Position numbers and translations under genes: made by a program. From the NCBI RefSeq assembly GCF_027744825.2, contig NW_026527054.1:186001-250000 (forward strand): a DNA stretch of 64,000 nucleotides, given 5' to 3'. The notes below the pieces were generated by a model. The model was not told the origin of the DNA. It worked only from the letters and a program-made list of their open reading frames with translations, and searched no databases. Numbering within the stretch: the stretch's first letter is position 1; every line of letters starts with the position of its first letter. This DNA comes from Synchiropus splendidus (Eukaryota; Chordata; Actinopteri; Syngnathiformes; Callionymidae). Positions 44,022 through 55,135 of the stretch are shown here, piece by piece.

Positions 44022-44885
44022 TCAAGTAACAGGTCTAAAGTGTAGAGTCAACACCACCTTTCCAAATGTAAAATTGACTGGTTTGTTAAGATCTGGTTTA
44101 ATTTGTGTCTGAATATTTTCAATATGGTTCTTGGCAACCGGTAAATAGTAAGCAGGGTTAAAATGCTGTGTGATTATATCTGAGTAACTACCCTTGATTT
44201 CCACCGTTCTTAAAAGCGGTGCATATGCATCCTCTACAAGCTGCGGTCTTACAACGTCAGTAGAGATGGTAAAACCCCACTTTTAAATCAACAGGATGGG
44301 GCGCTCTGAACTCGCAATAAATGATGCAATTAGCAGGATCTACACCTAACATGTAACCAAAGGCGAGTTAAAAAGCACTAGGTTCTGACTGTCTCCTTGA
44401 AGATCAATGTTTTGTCGTGCACGGTCAAACAGGAAGCGTATATTCTCATTGTTTTTTTTTTAAAGTTTGCTCCATCTCGGTTGTAATCTGATTAAGTGAG
44501 CTGTAATATCCAACCGTCTTTTTTCCTCTGAGCTGAGGCGCTGGCGTCAGGATCCGGAGCCCAAAGTCTCGCCATGGCTCTATGAAATTCATCTTTATGA
44601 AGCCGCGACGTGTTACCATCTGAATCTGATCCTCTCGGAGCAGCCGTGTTGGTGTTGGAGTCAGCTCCTCTATGGTTTGGTTTCCAGTAAAATGACGACG
44701 TATCCTCTGGAATATTATGCCACGTGTGAGGGTATGTAATCTCCGTCAAAGCAACCTCCCATTTTCCGTTTAAATCGATATGTTGTGCTAAATGCGGAAA
44801 GTACCAATTGAGTTGTCTTTAAAAACTTTTGCACTGGCGTTTGATGGTAAAGTCACATAGAAGCCCCATTCTTTGAGCCCTACAT
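44022..44885 (-). pseudogene. Minor capsid/penton, element 2 copy
   Basis: The start ATG at 44885 is followed directly by TAG. Several small deletions shift the frame, and one removes about 100 nt from the centre (near 44515). The EITYPHTWHNI segment and the C-terminal EIKGSYSDIITQHFNPAYYL segment remain. Confidence 0.85.
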
Positions 44886-44919
44886 GATGATATGATGCCT
44901 GGTGTCAAGGAGGATCGTC

Positions 44920-46516
44920 TTATATATATTTTACATCTGAAGCTTTTACCCAGCTGTTGAATTTTTCAGGCCAGTTCTTCCACTGGACAAAGACTTGTCT
45001 CTCTCCTTTAACGGCGCGTTCCTTGAGAACGAGTTGTACTTTTTGTAATTCTTGATCATAAAATGACCCCTGGATGGGTTTGCCATCGAAATCTTTCAAT
45101 TTATACACAGGCGGGTTGCGATGAATACATTCAGTTATTGTAAATATCTCATCTGTAAAACTCTGCTCGTACTTTTTGTCAAATACACCTCGTAGTTTTG
45201 ATATCCTAACATGATCGCCCTCCATAAATTTGGCTTCTGCCGACCTTTTGACGGTCTAATGTAAAGATTGTCAAACACCAATCTAAAGAAATTTCGACAG
45301 GAGGCAAAATTTATTTACTTACTTCCATCGGTGTCATTTTTATACGACTGTGATAGCTGTGATTATAACTCTTTACTAGATCCTGTAAAACCTCGATGTA
45401 ACGTTTGTGTAATGTAATGTTTTTAGCTGTAAAATATCTCCACATCAGATTTTTAAGAGTGCGGTTAAATCTCTTTACCACAGGGGCCTTAACGTCACTC
45501 GCTGTTGAAAAATTTCCATCAAAGCCCGGAAACTCTTCTTAAAAAAATTATTTACCGTCATCCGTCTGTAGCTTTGCAGGCGTCTCGCTCTCCTCCAGCA
45601 CTGATTCGAACGCCTTCACTGTCTCAATCGCAGTCTTTCTTTTTAAAACGCGTACATAGGCCTTTTTTGAAAATACATCGATAACGGTCAACAAGTAATT
45701 TTGATCGTCGTTATATCTAGCCAATGCCTGCATGTCTTCTGTTCATCACTTTTATGGACAGAATTTCTAGGCGTAGCCAGGGGTCGGAGGGGATCCGGTT
45801 CGGGAACCACAGAATTTCATCTCTGCTATTTGCGGACGATGTTGTTCTGCTGGCCTCATCGGACCGGGACCTTCAGCATGCACTGGGGGGGTTTGCAGCC
45901 GAGTGTGAAGCGGCCGGGATGAGGATCAGCACCTCCAAGTCTGAGGCCATGGTTCTCGACCGGAATAAGGTGGTTTGCTTTCTCCGGGTCGGTGGAGAGT
46001 TCTTGCCCCAAGTGGTGGAATTTAAGTATCTCGGGGTCTTGTTCTCGAGTGAGGCAAAAGGGGAGCGTGAGATTGATAAACGGGTCGGTGCAGCGGCAGC
46101 AGTGATGCGGTCGCTGTATCGGACCGTCGTGGTGAAGAGGGAGCTGAGTCGCAAGAGGAAGCTCTCGATTTACCGATCGATCTACGTTCCCACCCTCACC
46201 TATGGTCACGAGCTTTGGGTAATGACCGAAAGGATGAGATCGCGGATACAACCGGCTGAAATGAGTTTCCTCCGCCCGGTGGCTGGGCGCACCCTTAGAG
46301 ATAGGGTGAGGAGTTCGGTCATCCGGGAGGAGCTCGGGGTGGAGCCGCTGCTCCTCCACATCGAGAGGAACCAGTTGAGGTGGCTCGGGCATCTGATCCT
46401 GGACGCTTCCCTGGGGAGGTGTGTCCTACCGGGAGGCGAAGGCGATCCACCCCTCCATAGCTCCCGGGGTGAAGAGGATTGTAATAAACTCTTTTAATGA
46501 TGTGTTTCACCGACAT
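44920..46516 (-). pseudogene. Maverick integrase, element 2 copy, split by a LINE
   Basis: The C-terminal chromodomain part (44920-45225) is open. The core is partly open (45548-45733, with LTVIDVFSKKAYVRVL and LQTDDGK), and the N-terminal start segment lies at 46430-46516. A LINE fragment at 45737-46432 has replaced roughly 170 bp that in element 1 encode the stretch around the first catalytic Asp. It is therefore inactive. Confidence 0.85.
45737..46432 (+). mobile_element. LINE reverse-transcriptase fragment inside integrase
   Basis: Open frame with the palm motif LLFADDVVLLAS, then GMRISTSKSEAMVL, FKYLGVLF, SIYRSIYVPTLTYG, HELWV and GVEPLLLHIERNQLRWLGHL. It is the same non-LTR family as 2750-3103. 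It is truncated at both ends; no poly(A) tail or obvious target duplication is seen at its right edge. Confidence 0.88.
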
Positions 46517-46664
46517 GTTAAACGAGAAATGAATGAGCTGAGATCCGAATATGCTTCTTAATGTTTTTTATTCAACAGGTTATGTCAGCATTCGAACGTA
46601 ATGCTATACGAAGATATAAGATATAAAAAGATATTAAATATATAGACATATATACACATAAAAA

Positions 46665-46670
<6 letters not shown>

Positions 46671-46738
<68 letters not shown>

Positions 46739-46779
46739 TTGCATTTCACAAAACAGGTACTTGTTTTACTGTCAGATCT

Positions 46780-46871
<92 letters not shown>
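46671..46871. repeat. Two (AT)n tracts around a 50-bp filler
   Basis: (AT)n at about 46671-46736 and 46783-46871. The bases between them (46735-46784) are identical to 47813-47862 in the piggyBac fragment. This region replaces the 273-aa gene found outboard of the integrase in element 1. Confidence 0.85.
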
Positions 46872-46875
<4 letters not shown>

Positions 46876-46900
46876 CACACAGGGGTGATATTTATACAGC

Positions 46901-47168
46901 TGTCCAAACCCCTCCCTTCGTTATTTTCCTTCCAGTTATAAAACAAGGTAGGATAGGGTTAATTATTCCCCTTCCTGTCATAAAACAAGCGGGGTGGTTA
47001 CTATTTTAATTTCCTTTTGACATAAAAAAGGGAGAGGGGTATTATTTTAATTACTTTTTGATATAAAAAGGGGGAGGGGTTGTTATTTTAATTTCTTTTT
47101 TATATAAAAAAGGGGCGGGAGGGGTTTTATTACCTCCGGGGGACCATAAAGCAATACAGGTTTGACAT
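46901..47168 (-). repeat. Right arm of the 30-kb-spaced inverted repeat
   Basis: Three to four units of a roughly 40-bp repeat (GGGAGGGG, TTATTTTAATTTC, TTTTTGATATAAAAA), then GGTTTTATTACCTCCGGGGG and the tip CAGGTTTGACAT. It is the reverse complement of 16541-16684 and has more internal repeat units than that arm. Confidence 0.6.
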
Positions 47169-47174
47169 TTTGGT

Positions 47175-47760
47175 GTATGCTTCTACTCTCTCACACCCTT
47201 ATTTTACAAACCCAGGTCGGTTTCATTTGCCATTAAAAGAAAAGTGGAAATGGAACTTCAAAGTCTCCACGACCGAACAGCATCCGATTCCAAGAATGGA
47301 GGATATGATGTCAAGCCTGGCAGGGGGACAGAAGTTCACAAAACTCAATATGAGCCATGCATATCAGCAAATAGTCCTTGAAGAGGAATCAAGGAAGTTT
47401 GTGAGTGTCAGCACTCACAAAGGTCTTTTTACATATACACGTCTGCCTTTTGGAGTAAACTCCAGTCCTGCTATTTTCCAACGCACCATGGAGAATGTAC
47501 TTCAAGGTATGGCAAATGTGGCAGTGTATTTAGAGGACATTATATTGAGAGGAAGAGATGACAGCATCTGCAAACACTCAACGAAGTGCTGCAGAGGTTG
47601 GAGGATAAAGGGCTGTGGTTGAAACGGAGCAAGCGTCAGTTCATGGAAAACAAAGTAACATTCTTGAGTAATCAAGTGGACAGGACAGGCCTGCATCCAA
47701 TGTCAGCGAAGGTCAAAGCAGTCCAGGATGCTCTGGTACCATATCTGCCCCATTTTTCAA
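47175..47760 (+). pseudogene. Ty3/gypsy reverse transcriptase fragment
   Basis: RT palm with HPIPRMEDMMSSLAGGQKFT, LNMSHAYQQIVLEEES, FTYTRLPFGVNSSPAIFQR and the active-site region VAVYLEDIILRG. The family motif YLDD is changed to YLED, and DLSHAYQQ to NMSHAYQQ, so catalysis is lost. A frameshift follows at about 47560. It breaks off after KVKAVQDAL where piggyBac sequence begins. Confidence 0.88.
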
Positions 47761-47789
47761 TGTTCATCTTGTTCAATGCTCTCCACATA

Positions 47790-48819
47790 ATGGACAGAAT
47801 GTAACAGATGTTATTCTTGCATTTCACAAAACAGGTACTTGTTTTACTGTCAGATCTGGCATCTTTTCCGTTTCTTCACAATTGTATCCAATGCATCCAT
47901 TGCAGATTGGTTGGGTGATGTGAGCTTGACCTTTTCAATGACGGCAGTTGCTGGGCATCGAGGTGGCCTGGCTCGACTCTGCAGCTTGGGAGTGACAAGT
48001 GCTTTGCTAAGTTCTTCCAGGAAAAGCCGACGTCGGTTCCGTTTGAGCAAATATTGAGCAATGCAGAGGTCTGCCCTGCACCTTCAGAATTTCCTTGGGA
48101 AGTTCTGGCTTATTTTTTCTGACTGTTCCCGCTGTTCAGCTTTCTATTCTGCAGTTCATCTCCAAGGCGATAGGATGTAAATGTAAATGTGACGTCACGT
48201 GATTTTATGACATTGCAGCCCTTTATTCATCTCCAGCACCACACGCATCCCCTGATTCTTCTCGGCTGCTCCTCCAGGTAGCTTTCCACTGTATACGTGC
48301 ATATTCCCGGCATAGCTAGATTTTGCTTCACAGGCCACCCATATTTTGATGCCATACTTGGCGGGCTTGTTAGGCATGTACTGTAAACCTTCTGGAGCTC
48401 ATTTTTGGTGTGTTTGTCAAAGAGACTACATGAGAACACTGACAAGAACAAGGGAGAGAAAGTTTCCCCTCTACACACAGCTGGGTCTGAATGGCTATTC
48501 AGACAATCAAATCAATCAAAATACACATAGCTGGGCAGTCTAAATAGGTATATCAGAGAGACATGTTTATTTTGGGTCTGAACAGCCACTTACCCACATT
48601 AAAGAATCCGGGTCAAAATGACCTGCAACATCATCTTTGTGTACCAACTCTGTACAGACACTTCACTTGACATCAAATTGTCCAGATTTTACACATCTGT
48701 TCATGACCCTTAATGAGGAAAAGTCACAAAATTTCATGAAGAAAAAGTCAGGATAACCACTACTTTTATGAACACAAAAACGGATATGGGTCAAATTGAC
48801 CCTAAGCATAATACGAGGG
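47790..48819 (-). mobile_element. piggyBac transposon, internally deleted
   Basis: On the minus strand, transposase pieces include NKPAKYGIKIWVACEAKSSY with EKNQGMRVVLEM (48377-48195) and the C-terminal RRRLFLEELSKALVTP with KKRKRCQI (48050-47850). Its right end reads TTAA then CCCTCGTATTATGCT on the minus strand, the expected piggyBac terminus beside a TTAA target (48820-48823). Short GGTCAAANTGACC palindromes lie near that end (48611-48623, 48789-48801). The left end could not be placed exactly. Confidence 0.85.
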
Positions 48820-50215
48820 TTAAAGCTTTTCTAGGTTTGCTAAACTTTTATAACAAATTCTTGCCGAACTTGTCTACTGTGCCGGCTCCATTACACAAGT
48901 TACTGAGGAAAGATGAGAAATGGAGGTGGGCGGTTGAGCAAGAAGAGGCTTTTAAGCAGGCAAAGAAGTTACTACAAAGCAGTCAAGTGTTGGTTCATTA
49001 CGATGAACAAAAACAACTGGTACTGTCATGTGATACCTCACCTTATGGGGTGGGGGCAGTCTTGGCACACAGACTGGAAGGGGGAGCAGAAAACTCATGG
49101 GAGGCACAGCTTTTCCTTCATGAAACAGACTGAATAAGGGCTTATGGTCTGTGTACAAATCACAAATTTAAGTCCACACAAATATTTGTGAAAGTACTGC
49201 ACCCCAAAAATAACTGCTAAGCCCTCTTTATCCAACTGCGAATAGTTTTTTTCTGCTGCTGTGAGTGTGTGTGACGCATGAGTTCTCAGAGGATCATGAG
49301 ATGGGCTATTCTGTTAAGAGCATATGAATATGCCATGGTGTACCGACGTGGACAGGACAATGCAAACGCAGATGCTCTCAGTAGACTTCCACTTCCAGAG
49401 AAACTTGGGCATCCAGACTCAGAAGACCAGGTATTATTGGTAGAGCAGGATCAGAGTTCAGTGGTCAACTCGGAAGAGCTTTGTAGGTGGACCAGTAAAG
49501 ACCCCGTACTCGCCCGAGAGAATAAATACATACTCAGAGGGTGGCCCTGTAACCTGGATGTTGCTTTCAGTCCATACACTATGAAGCAACAGGAGCTGAG
49601 TGTACAAGATGGGTGTGTACTGTGGGTGTGCCGTGTGGTGATTCGGGAAAAAGGATGTGGTCTTACGTGGAAGCAGCATCAATTGCACCCTGAAATGAGT
49701 TAAATGAAGGGCTTGGCTCGTAGCTATATGTGGTGGCCTAATATAGACAGTGATATTGAAAGTTCGGTCAAATCGTGTTCCACTTGTCAGGAACACCAGA
49801 ACGCTTCGGCCTGTGCACCGCTACACCCGTGGGAGTGACCTGACCAACGGTGACGACGACTTTATGTTGATTATGCTGGGCCGTTCATGGGAAAGATGTT
49901 CTTGGTGGTGATTGATGCACATTCAAAGTGGTTGGAGGTCTACCCTGTTTCGACAGTAGAGTTTTATTCAGTTATCGGATAACTTCATAGTCAACAACAG
50001 GACTGTCTCCTGCAGAAATGTTGATGGGGAGGAAGTTGAGGTGCATGTTGGATCTGCTACACCCAAATTTGAAGAAGAAAGTGGAACTGAAACAGTCAAA
50101 CCAGAAAGTTCAGCATGATCAACATGCTCGGTTCAGAAGTTTTCAGAATAGGCGACCAGGCCCGGAAGAGCGCTCGAGGCCGAGGTGCTGGAAGGAGCGA
50201 ATTCAATACGAATAA
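48820..50215 (+). pseudogene. Ty3/gypsy RNase H and integrase remnants
   Basis: Continues the gypsy pol after the piggyBac: [20 protein letters not shown] with [14 protein letters not shown], RNase H start [17 protein letters not shown], then a small inversion (49093-49283), then YRRGQDNANADALSRLPLP, an integrase zinc-binding end (CSTCQEHQ), YVDYAGPF with FLVVIDAHSKWLEVYP, and a C-terminal tail. Several stops and deletions are present. Confidence 0.85.
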
Positions 50216-50825
50216 TAATAAAAAAAAGTCAGCCAACTACCCCGGGAGAAGCTGCTGCCGATGATTGTCCACGCACAGAGCGGCACAAGCGCTGAGTCTC
50301 CTGCTGTTAAATCTACTCCTGCGGTGATGCGACAAGTCTCTGCCGTCACTGCGATGAGACCTCAGTCCTGCCTGAAGTTTCCGTGGTCCAGATGAGCCGC
50401 TCCACACCCCTTCAAGTCTCAAGCTTCTTCTCTTGATGTGCCAGATGCGCCGGCTCCAGCTGTAATTTCACAATTACAGAGTCACTCATTCACGCCTCTG
50501 TAATTTCACAATCACATTTTGCGGAGTGCCCTGGCACTTCCAGTGAAGTAGAAAGGCTGGTGTAATATTCCTGGAATATGTTTGTGTCCAGCTGTCCGTG
50601 GAGCCTGCCTCCCTCGCAAACAGTCCTTTAGCACGGGGCAGAAATTTTGAGCGGACCTCCAATCCTGGGGCGTCCCCCCAAAGCATGGCTACTTCAAGGC
50701 TAGCAGGCAGTCCTCTGCCCCCCTAAGTGCAGTTCACTATTCGAAATGCTAAAGCACCCGCAACACTCAAAGCAAATAATGCCAAATGGGTGTGGACTGC
50801 CGTCTGTTGGGTAAACATCCACTGC
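50216..50825. other. No recognised gene
   Basis: Sequence between the gypsy remnant and the DIRS fragment. Only short ORFs are present. A near-repeat of CTGTAATTTCACAATTACAG and TCTGTAATTTCACAATCACA lies at about 50459-50515. Confidence 0.4.
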
Positions 50826-52720
50826 TAGTCTCATTCAATCCAGACTATTTCCCGGCGCAGTTCTGACACTCTACTGGCACGAGGACCGCACGTGGTCAGG
50901 TACGGAGCTTAATAGGTGGAGGGTTTGGATTTGTGGCGCAGCGTTCCCTCTCACTCAGCGGTCATGCGCGATGCCCTCGCACCTGGAGCTTGACCTCCCC
51001 CTTGAGGAGTGACCATCCCACCCGGCGCTGACAGAGCCGCCATCGCGCAGTAGAATGGTGTCTGCACTGTCGGCAACCGGCTCATAGCGCTTGAGAACAT
51101 CATTGCGCTCTTTATGAGCTCCGTGGACTCCCACAGAGATTTTGGAGACACAATAATCCGTGGTGCTCTGCTCGCGGCGCCTCCTCCACACACAGCCGCC
51201 GCCTGGGGGGAACAGCGGTATAATAGCCGAGCTGATCATCGCCACTCCTCTTGGAGAGACCAGTCGTCTGCTCTCACCTCTGCTCCCTCCAAAAGCGTAG
51301 GAAGAACTTTGTATCTAAAAGTATGCATCTAAACCTAGTCTAACTTGGAAAAAAAATAAGATGCATTACTTTGGTATCGGGTCTGTTTCTTCTATGCCCA
51401 AAATTAGGGTTTATCATCCGCCAAGTTCTCTTCCGGTTCCAGTCAGTCCGAACTCCGGCTTCAAAATTTTTTTTTTGTTTGACATCGTCTCAGGAGACCG
51501 AGCAGTATAGTAACGGTCTCTGCCTCCTTATACCTGATGCCAGAACTGTCCCTGGGGAAGTTTATGGAGCCAAGACGTTATGTTTTTCCTCAGTTTCGCC
51601 ACAATAAGAAGCATAGGCGTCAAATAACTCTTTGCCGTCTCTCAACAGATCCCGGTTCCAGCCAAAAGTCAGGGGAGTTTCAATTCTGCCATTAACTCTT
51701 CTGATTACTCAGACTCGCCAGTTTTTAGCAGGGGTCGCCACAGGACCGCGAAAGCCACCACTTCAGAGGATCACTCAGTAGGAACTGCGTGCCAGACCTG
51801 CTCTGTTCTCAGCTCCCTCGTGTGATGTCTGAAGCGATGTCTGTCTGTGATTCTGTTCCGAGGCAAGCAGGACATCGTCATCTACAGAGTCATCTCTTTC
51901 TGAGGCTGATTGGGCCGGTCCCTCGGGTCTCCATCTTAGGAGAATCTTGATCAGATCTTGATCTTTGTACACTGCAAGTTTGGGGAACCGAATTCCTCTG
52001 ACGGCTCAGCTGACAAAAGCGAGTGTGTTTTTGAAGAACCAGCGGGACTTGAAGTTCCCAGAGGAGTGGGCACTGTGCACCGATGACCCTTTCGTCCTAG
52101 ACCCGCCCCGGAGTCCGGGTCCGCTCCTGTGCTCAAGGCTCCTATCTTGAAAGAGTATCTTCCGAATTGAAAGAGCCTGTCTCCTCACCTGCCCATATGG
52201 ATCGAGAAAATACACGGTCATTGAAACGGCCTTCAGTTACACAGTCAACCCCCAGGTTCTGCGTCACCACATGGACCTGAGTGAACTCAGAGAACCAGCG
52301 GTCATGTCTGATGGAGGAGGACAGCGCTCTCCTGACAAAGCAAATAATTGAGCTACTGCCAAAGCAATCCTCCTACACTGGATTTTACTCCAGATACTTT
52401 CTGGAACCCAAGAAGACAGGAGAGTGGAGACCTGTTCTGAATCTCAGTCTCCTCAACCAATTCATGACCAGACAGCGGTTCCGGACTACCAGCAGACTCC
52501 TGGAGTGTGAGAGTGGATGACCTCCATAGATCTTGCAGAGGCCTACTTCCACAACACGGTCTCTAGTGTCTAGTGCCTCGTTTTTTCACCAAGTGCGTGG
52601 AGGAGTGGCTCGAACCACTAAGAAGACAGGGTCTGTGGATTCTGACGTACTTGGACTACTGGTTGATTGAGTCCAAACAGGATTCATGAGCGCCCACCAG
52701 CTTAGCTTAAGGGGTGTTTC
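50826..52720 (+). mobile_element. DIRS-type retrotransposon fragment, plus orientation
   Basis: The 5' region (50826-51330) is repeated at 54600-55110 and inverted at 63520-63990. A gag-like zone follows with KNQRDLKFPEEWALCTDDP (about 52030). The reverse transcriptase segment 52281-52690 has GFYSRYFLEPKKTGEWRPVL, NLSLLNQFMTRQ, SIDLAEAYFH and TYLDYWLI, where the family active site is Y-x-DD. Frameshifts are frequent. No YR domain follows; the fragment ends where satellite begins. Confidence 0.8.
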
Positions 52721-52729
52721 TCGTAGCTG

Positions 52730-54265
52730 CAGAACAAATTCAATGTCTCCGAAGGGGTTTCAGAGAGTTATCAACATTTTTATGTTTGTTGGTCTGAAAG
52801 GTACAGGTCCCGCGGACTGAAAACACGTTTTCTGCACTGTTTAATCTCTGCTCAGGGCTGTCTCAGAACATGAAAATTTCGCCTGGCACGATAGCTGAAG
52901 CGGTCATTCTAGTAGGTGCTGAACTAATTCAACATTTCTGAAGTGGTTGCAGAGTGATAACATTTTTATGTTTGTCAATTCTGAAAACCACCGTCACTCG
53001 GGTGAAAACCTGTTTTTCTGAACAGTTCACTCACTGCTCAGAATAGTGCCAGAACATGAAAATATCAGCTGCAACTGTTGGAAAAAGAGTCTTTCGAGTA
53101 TATTCGGCACTAAATCCACTTTTTTGGACTATTTTCAGGGTGGAATCAACAATTTTTATTCTTCCTGGTCAGAAACCGAACCTCTCTCGGGCTGAAAACG
53201 CATTTTTGCACTGTTCACTCACTGCTCAGCGATGCCTCAGAACATGAAAATTTCACCTGACACTGTAGCAGAAGCTGTCTTTCTAGCAGCAGCAGAACTA
53301 ATTCAACCTCTCTGTGTGGTTTCAGAGAGTTATCAGGATTTTAATGCTTGTTCGTCTGAAAACCACCTTTTCGTGGCCTGAATACGTGTTTTCTGCTCGG
53401 TTCACTTACTGCTTAGGCGGGACTCAGAACATGAAAATCTCACCTCAAACTATAGCAGAAGTGGTATTTCTAGTAGTTGCAGAATTTAATCACGATGTCT
53501 GAAGTGGTTTCAGAGGTAAGTACATTTTTATGTTTGTAAAAATGTAATTACCACAGTCACTTGCGCTGAAAATGCGTTTTCTGCACTGTTCACTCACTGC
53601 TAAGGACTGACTCAGAACATAAAAATTTCACCTACTACTAAAGCAGACCGGGGTCTTATTAGTAGGTGCCGATCTAATTCAACATGTTAAAATGTTGACT
53701 CGTTCCTGCCTCCTGTGACTTTCACCACTGCACTTGGGTCCTGCTCCACGTCTTGACCCGTGACAGTCAGAAGTGGTTTCAAAGATGTAACAAAATCTTT
53801 ATCTTTTTCGGTGTGAAACGCAGCTTCTCTCGGGCAGAAAACGCATTTTTTGCGCTGTTCACTCACTGATCAGAAAAGCCTCGGAACTTGACAATATCAC
53901 CTGCAACTATAGGCAAAACGTTTTTAGAGGGTTATCAACTATTGTATTTTTGACAGTCTGAAACCAAGCTTCTCTCAGGCTGAAAATGCATATTCTGCAC
54001 TGTTCACTGACTGATCAGAATAATCTCAGAACATAAAAATATCACCTGCCTCTATTCCAGAAGGGGTCTTTCTCATAGCTGCAGAACGAATTCAACCTGT
54101 CAGAAGAGTTATCAACATTTTTATGTTTGTCGGACAAAAAAACACAATCCCTCGGGCTCAAAACGCGTTTTCTGCACTGTTCACTCACTGCTCAGCGATG
54201 CCTCAGAACATGAAAGTTTCGCCTGCAACTACAGAAAAAACACTCTTTCGACTATATTCAACACT
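52730..54265 (+). repeat. Satellite block, plus orientation
   Basis: Seven or so diverged units of the family seen at 1-830, here reverse-complemented. Each includes CTGAAAACGCGTTTTCTGCACTG, GAACATGAAAATTTCACCTG, and TCTAGTAGNTGCAGAACTAATTCAAC-like segments. The spacing is more irregular than in the window's first array. Confidence 0.8.
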
Positions 54266-54289
54266 AATCCCATACGAATAGGGCGCTGC

Positions 54290-55135
54290 GACTGGCCTAC
54301 AAGCAGCCGTTCCACATTTCCTGCTTCCAAGCCATGGGATGAGTTTGACGAGAGCCAGGTGCTGCTATGAGGTGGATCTGGAGACTCTGTTCCCAGAGTT
54401 GGCTGAGTTCCATGTGGTGGAGTCAAGTACGTTCCCGCTTGATCTTCTCCTGCGCCTCATGTCATCCGCCGCCGTCGTATCGAAGTTGAGCTCTCTCTCC
54501 GCCGCCAGCTCAAGAATCATCCCACTTCACTAACGGCCTGCTGGCGTTGGATGGCGAGACTACACCAAGGGCACGACCGCATGTTGTCTGACCACAACTG
54601 GAAGAAATCTGGACTATTCCCGGCGCGGTTCTTACACTCCACTGGCACTAGGACCGCACTTGGTCAGGTACGGAGCTTACTGCCTGGTGGAGGGTTTGGA
54701 TTCCCACCGCGGCGTTCCCGCTCATTCAGCCGTCATGCACTATGCATGATGCGTTCGCCCCGGGAGGAGTGACCATCCCACCCATGTTTACACCGTCGGC
54801 AACCAGCTCATAGTGCTTGAGAACATCACGCGCTCTTTATGAGCTCCGTGGACAGGCTCATACATCGCAGATCCTCTCTCACTTTACCAGAGATTTTGGA
54901 GTTTCAACAGTCTGTCGGCGTGGTGCTACGCTCGTGGCGCCTCCTCCACACACAGCCACTGCCCGGGGGGGAACACCGTCACTGGTCGAAGGGGCGGGGT
55001 GACCTCAGCCGTCCAAATCATAGCTGTGCTGATCATCGCTTCTCATCTTGGAGAGACCAGTCCGCTGCTCTCACCTCTGCTCCCTCCAAAAGCGTGAAGA
55101 AAACTTTGTATCTGAAACTATGCATCTGTAACAGG
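54290..55135 (+). mobile_element. DIRS 5' region fragment between satellite blocks
   Basis: From about 54600 it matches 50840-51310 (CCCGGCGCGGTTCT, TGGTCAGGTACGGAGCTT, CTCCTCCACACACAGCC, TTGGAGAGACCAGTC, CTCCCTCCAAAAGCG). 54290-54600 has an open 64-codon frame of unknown origin. Confidence 0.7.

Noticed and set aside
46585..47009. ORFs made of Tyr-Ile repeats
   Set aside because: They are translations of (AT)n in several frames and carry no gene signal.
47790..48819. Teratorn-like herpesvirus-piggyBac fusion
   Set aside because: The piggyBac fragment sits inside a gypsy element, has its own TTAA end, and no herpesvirus genes are seen in the window.
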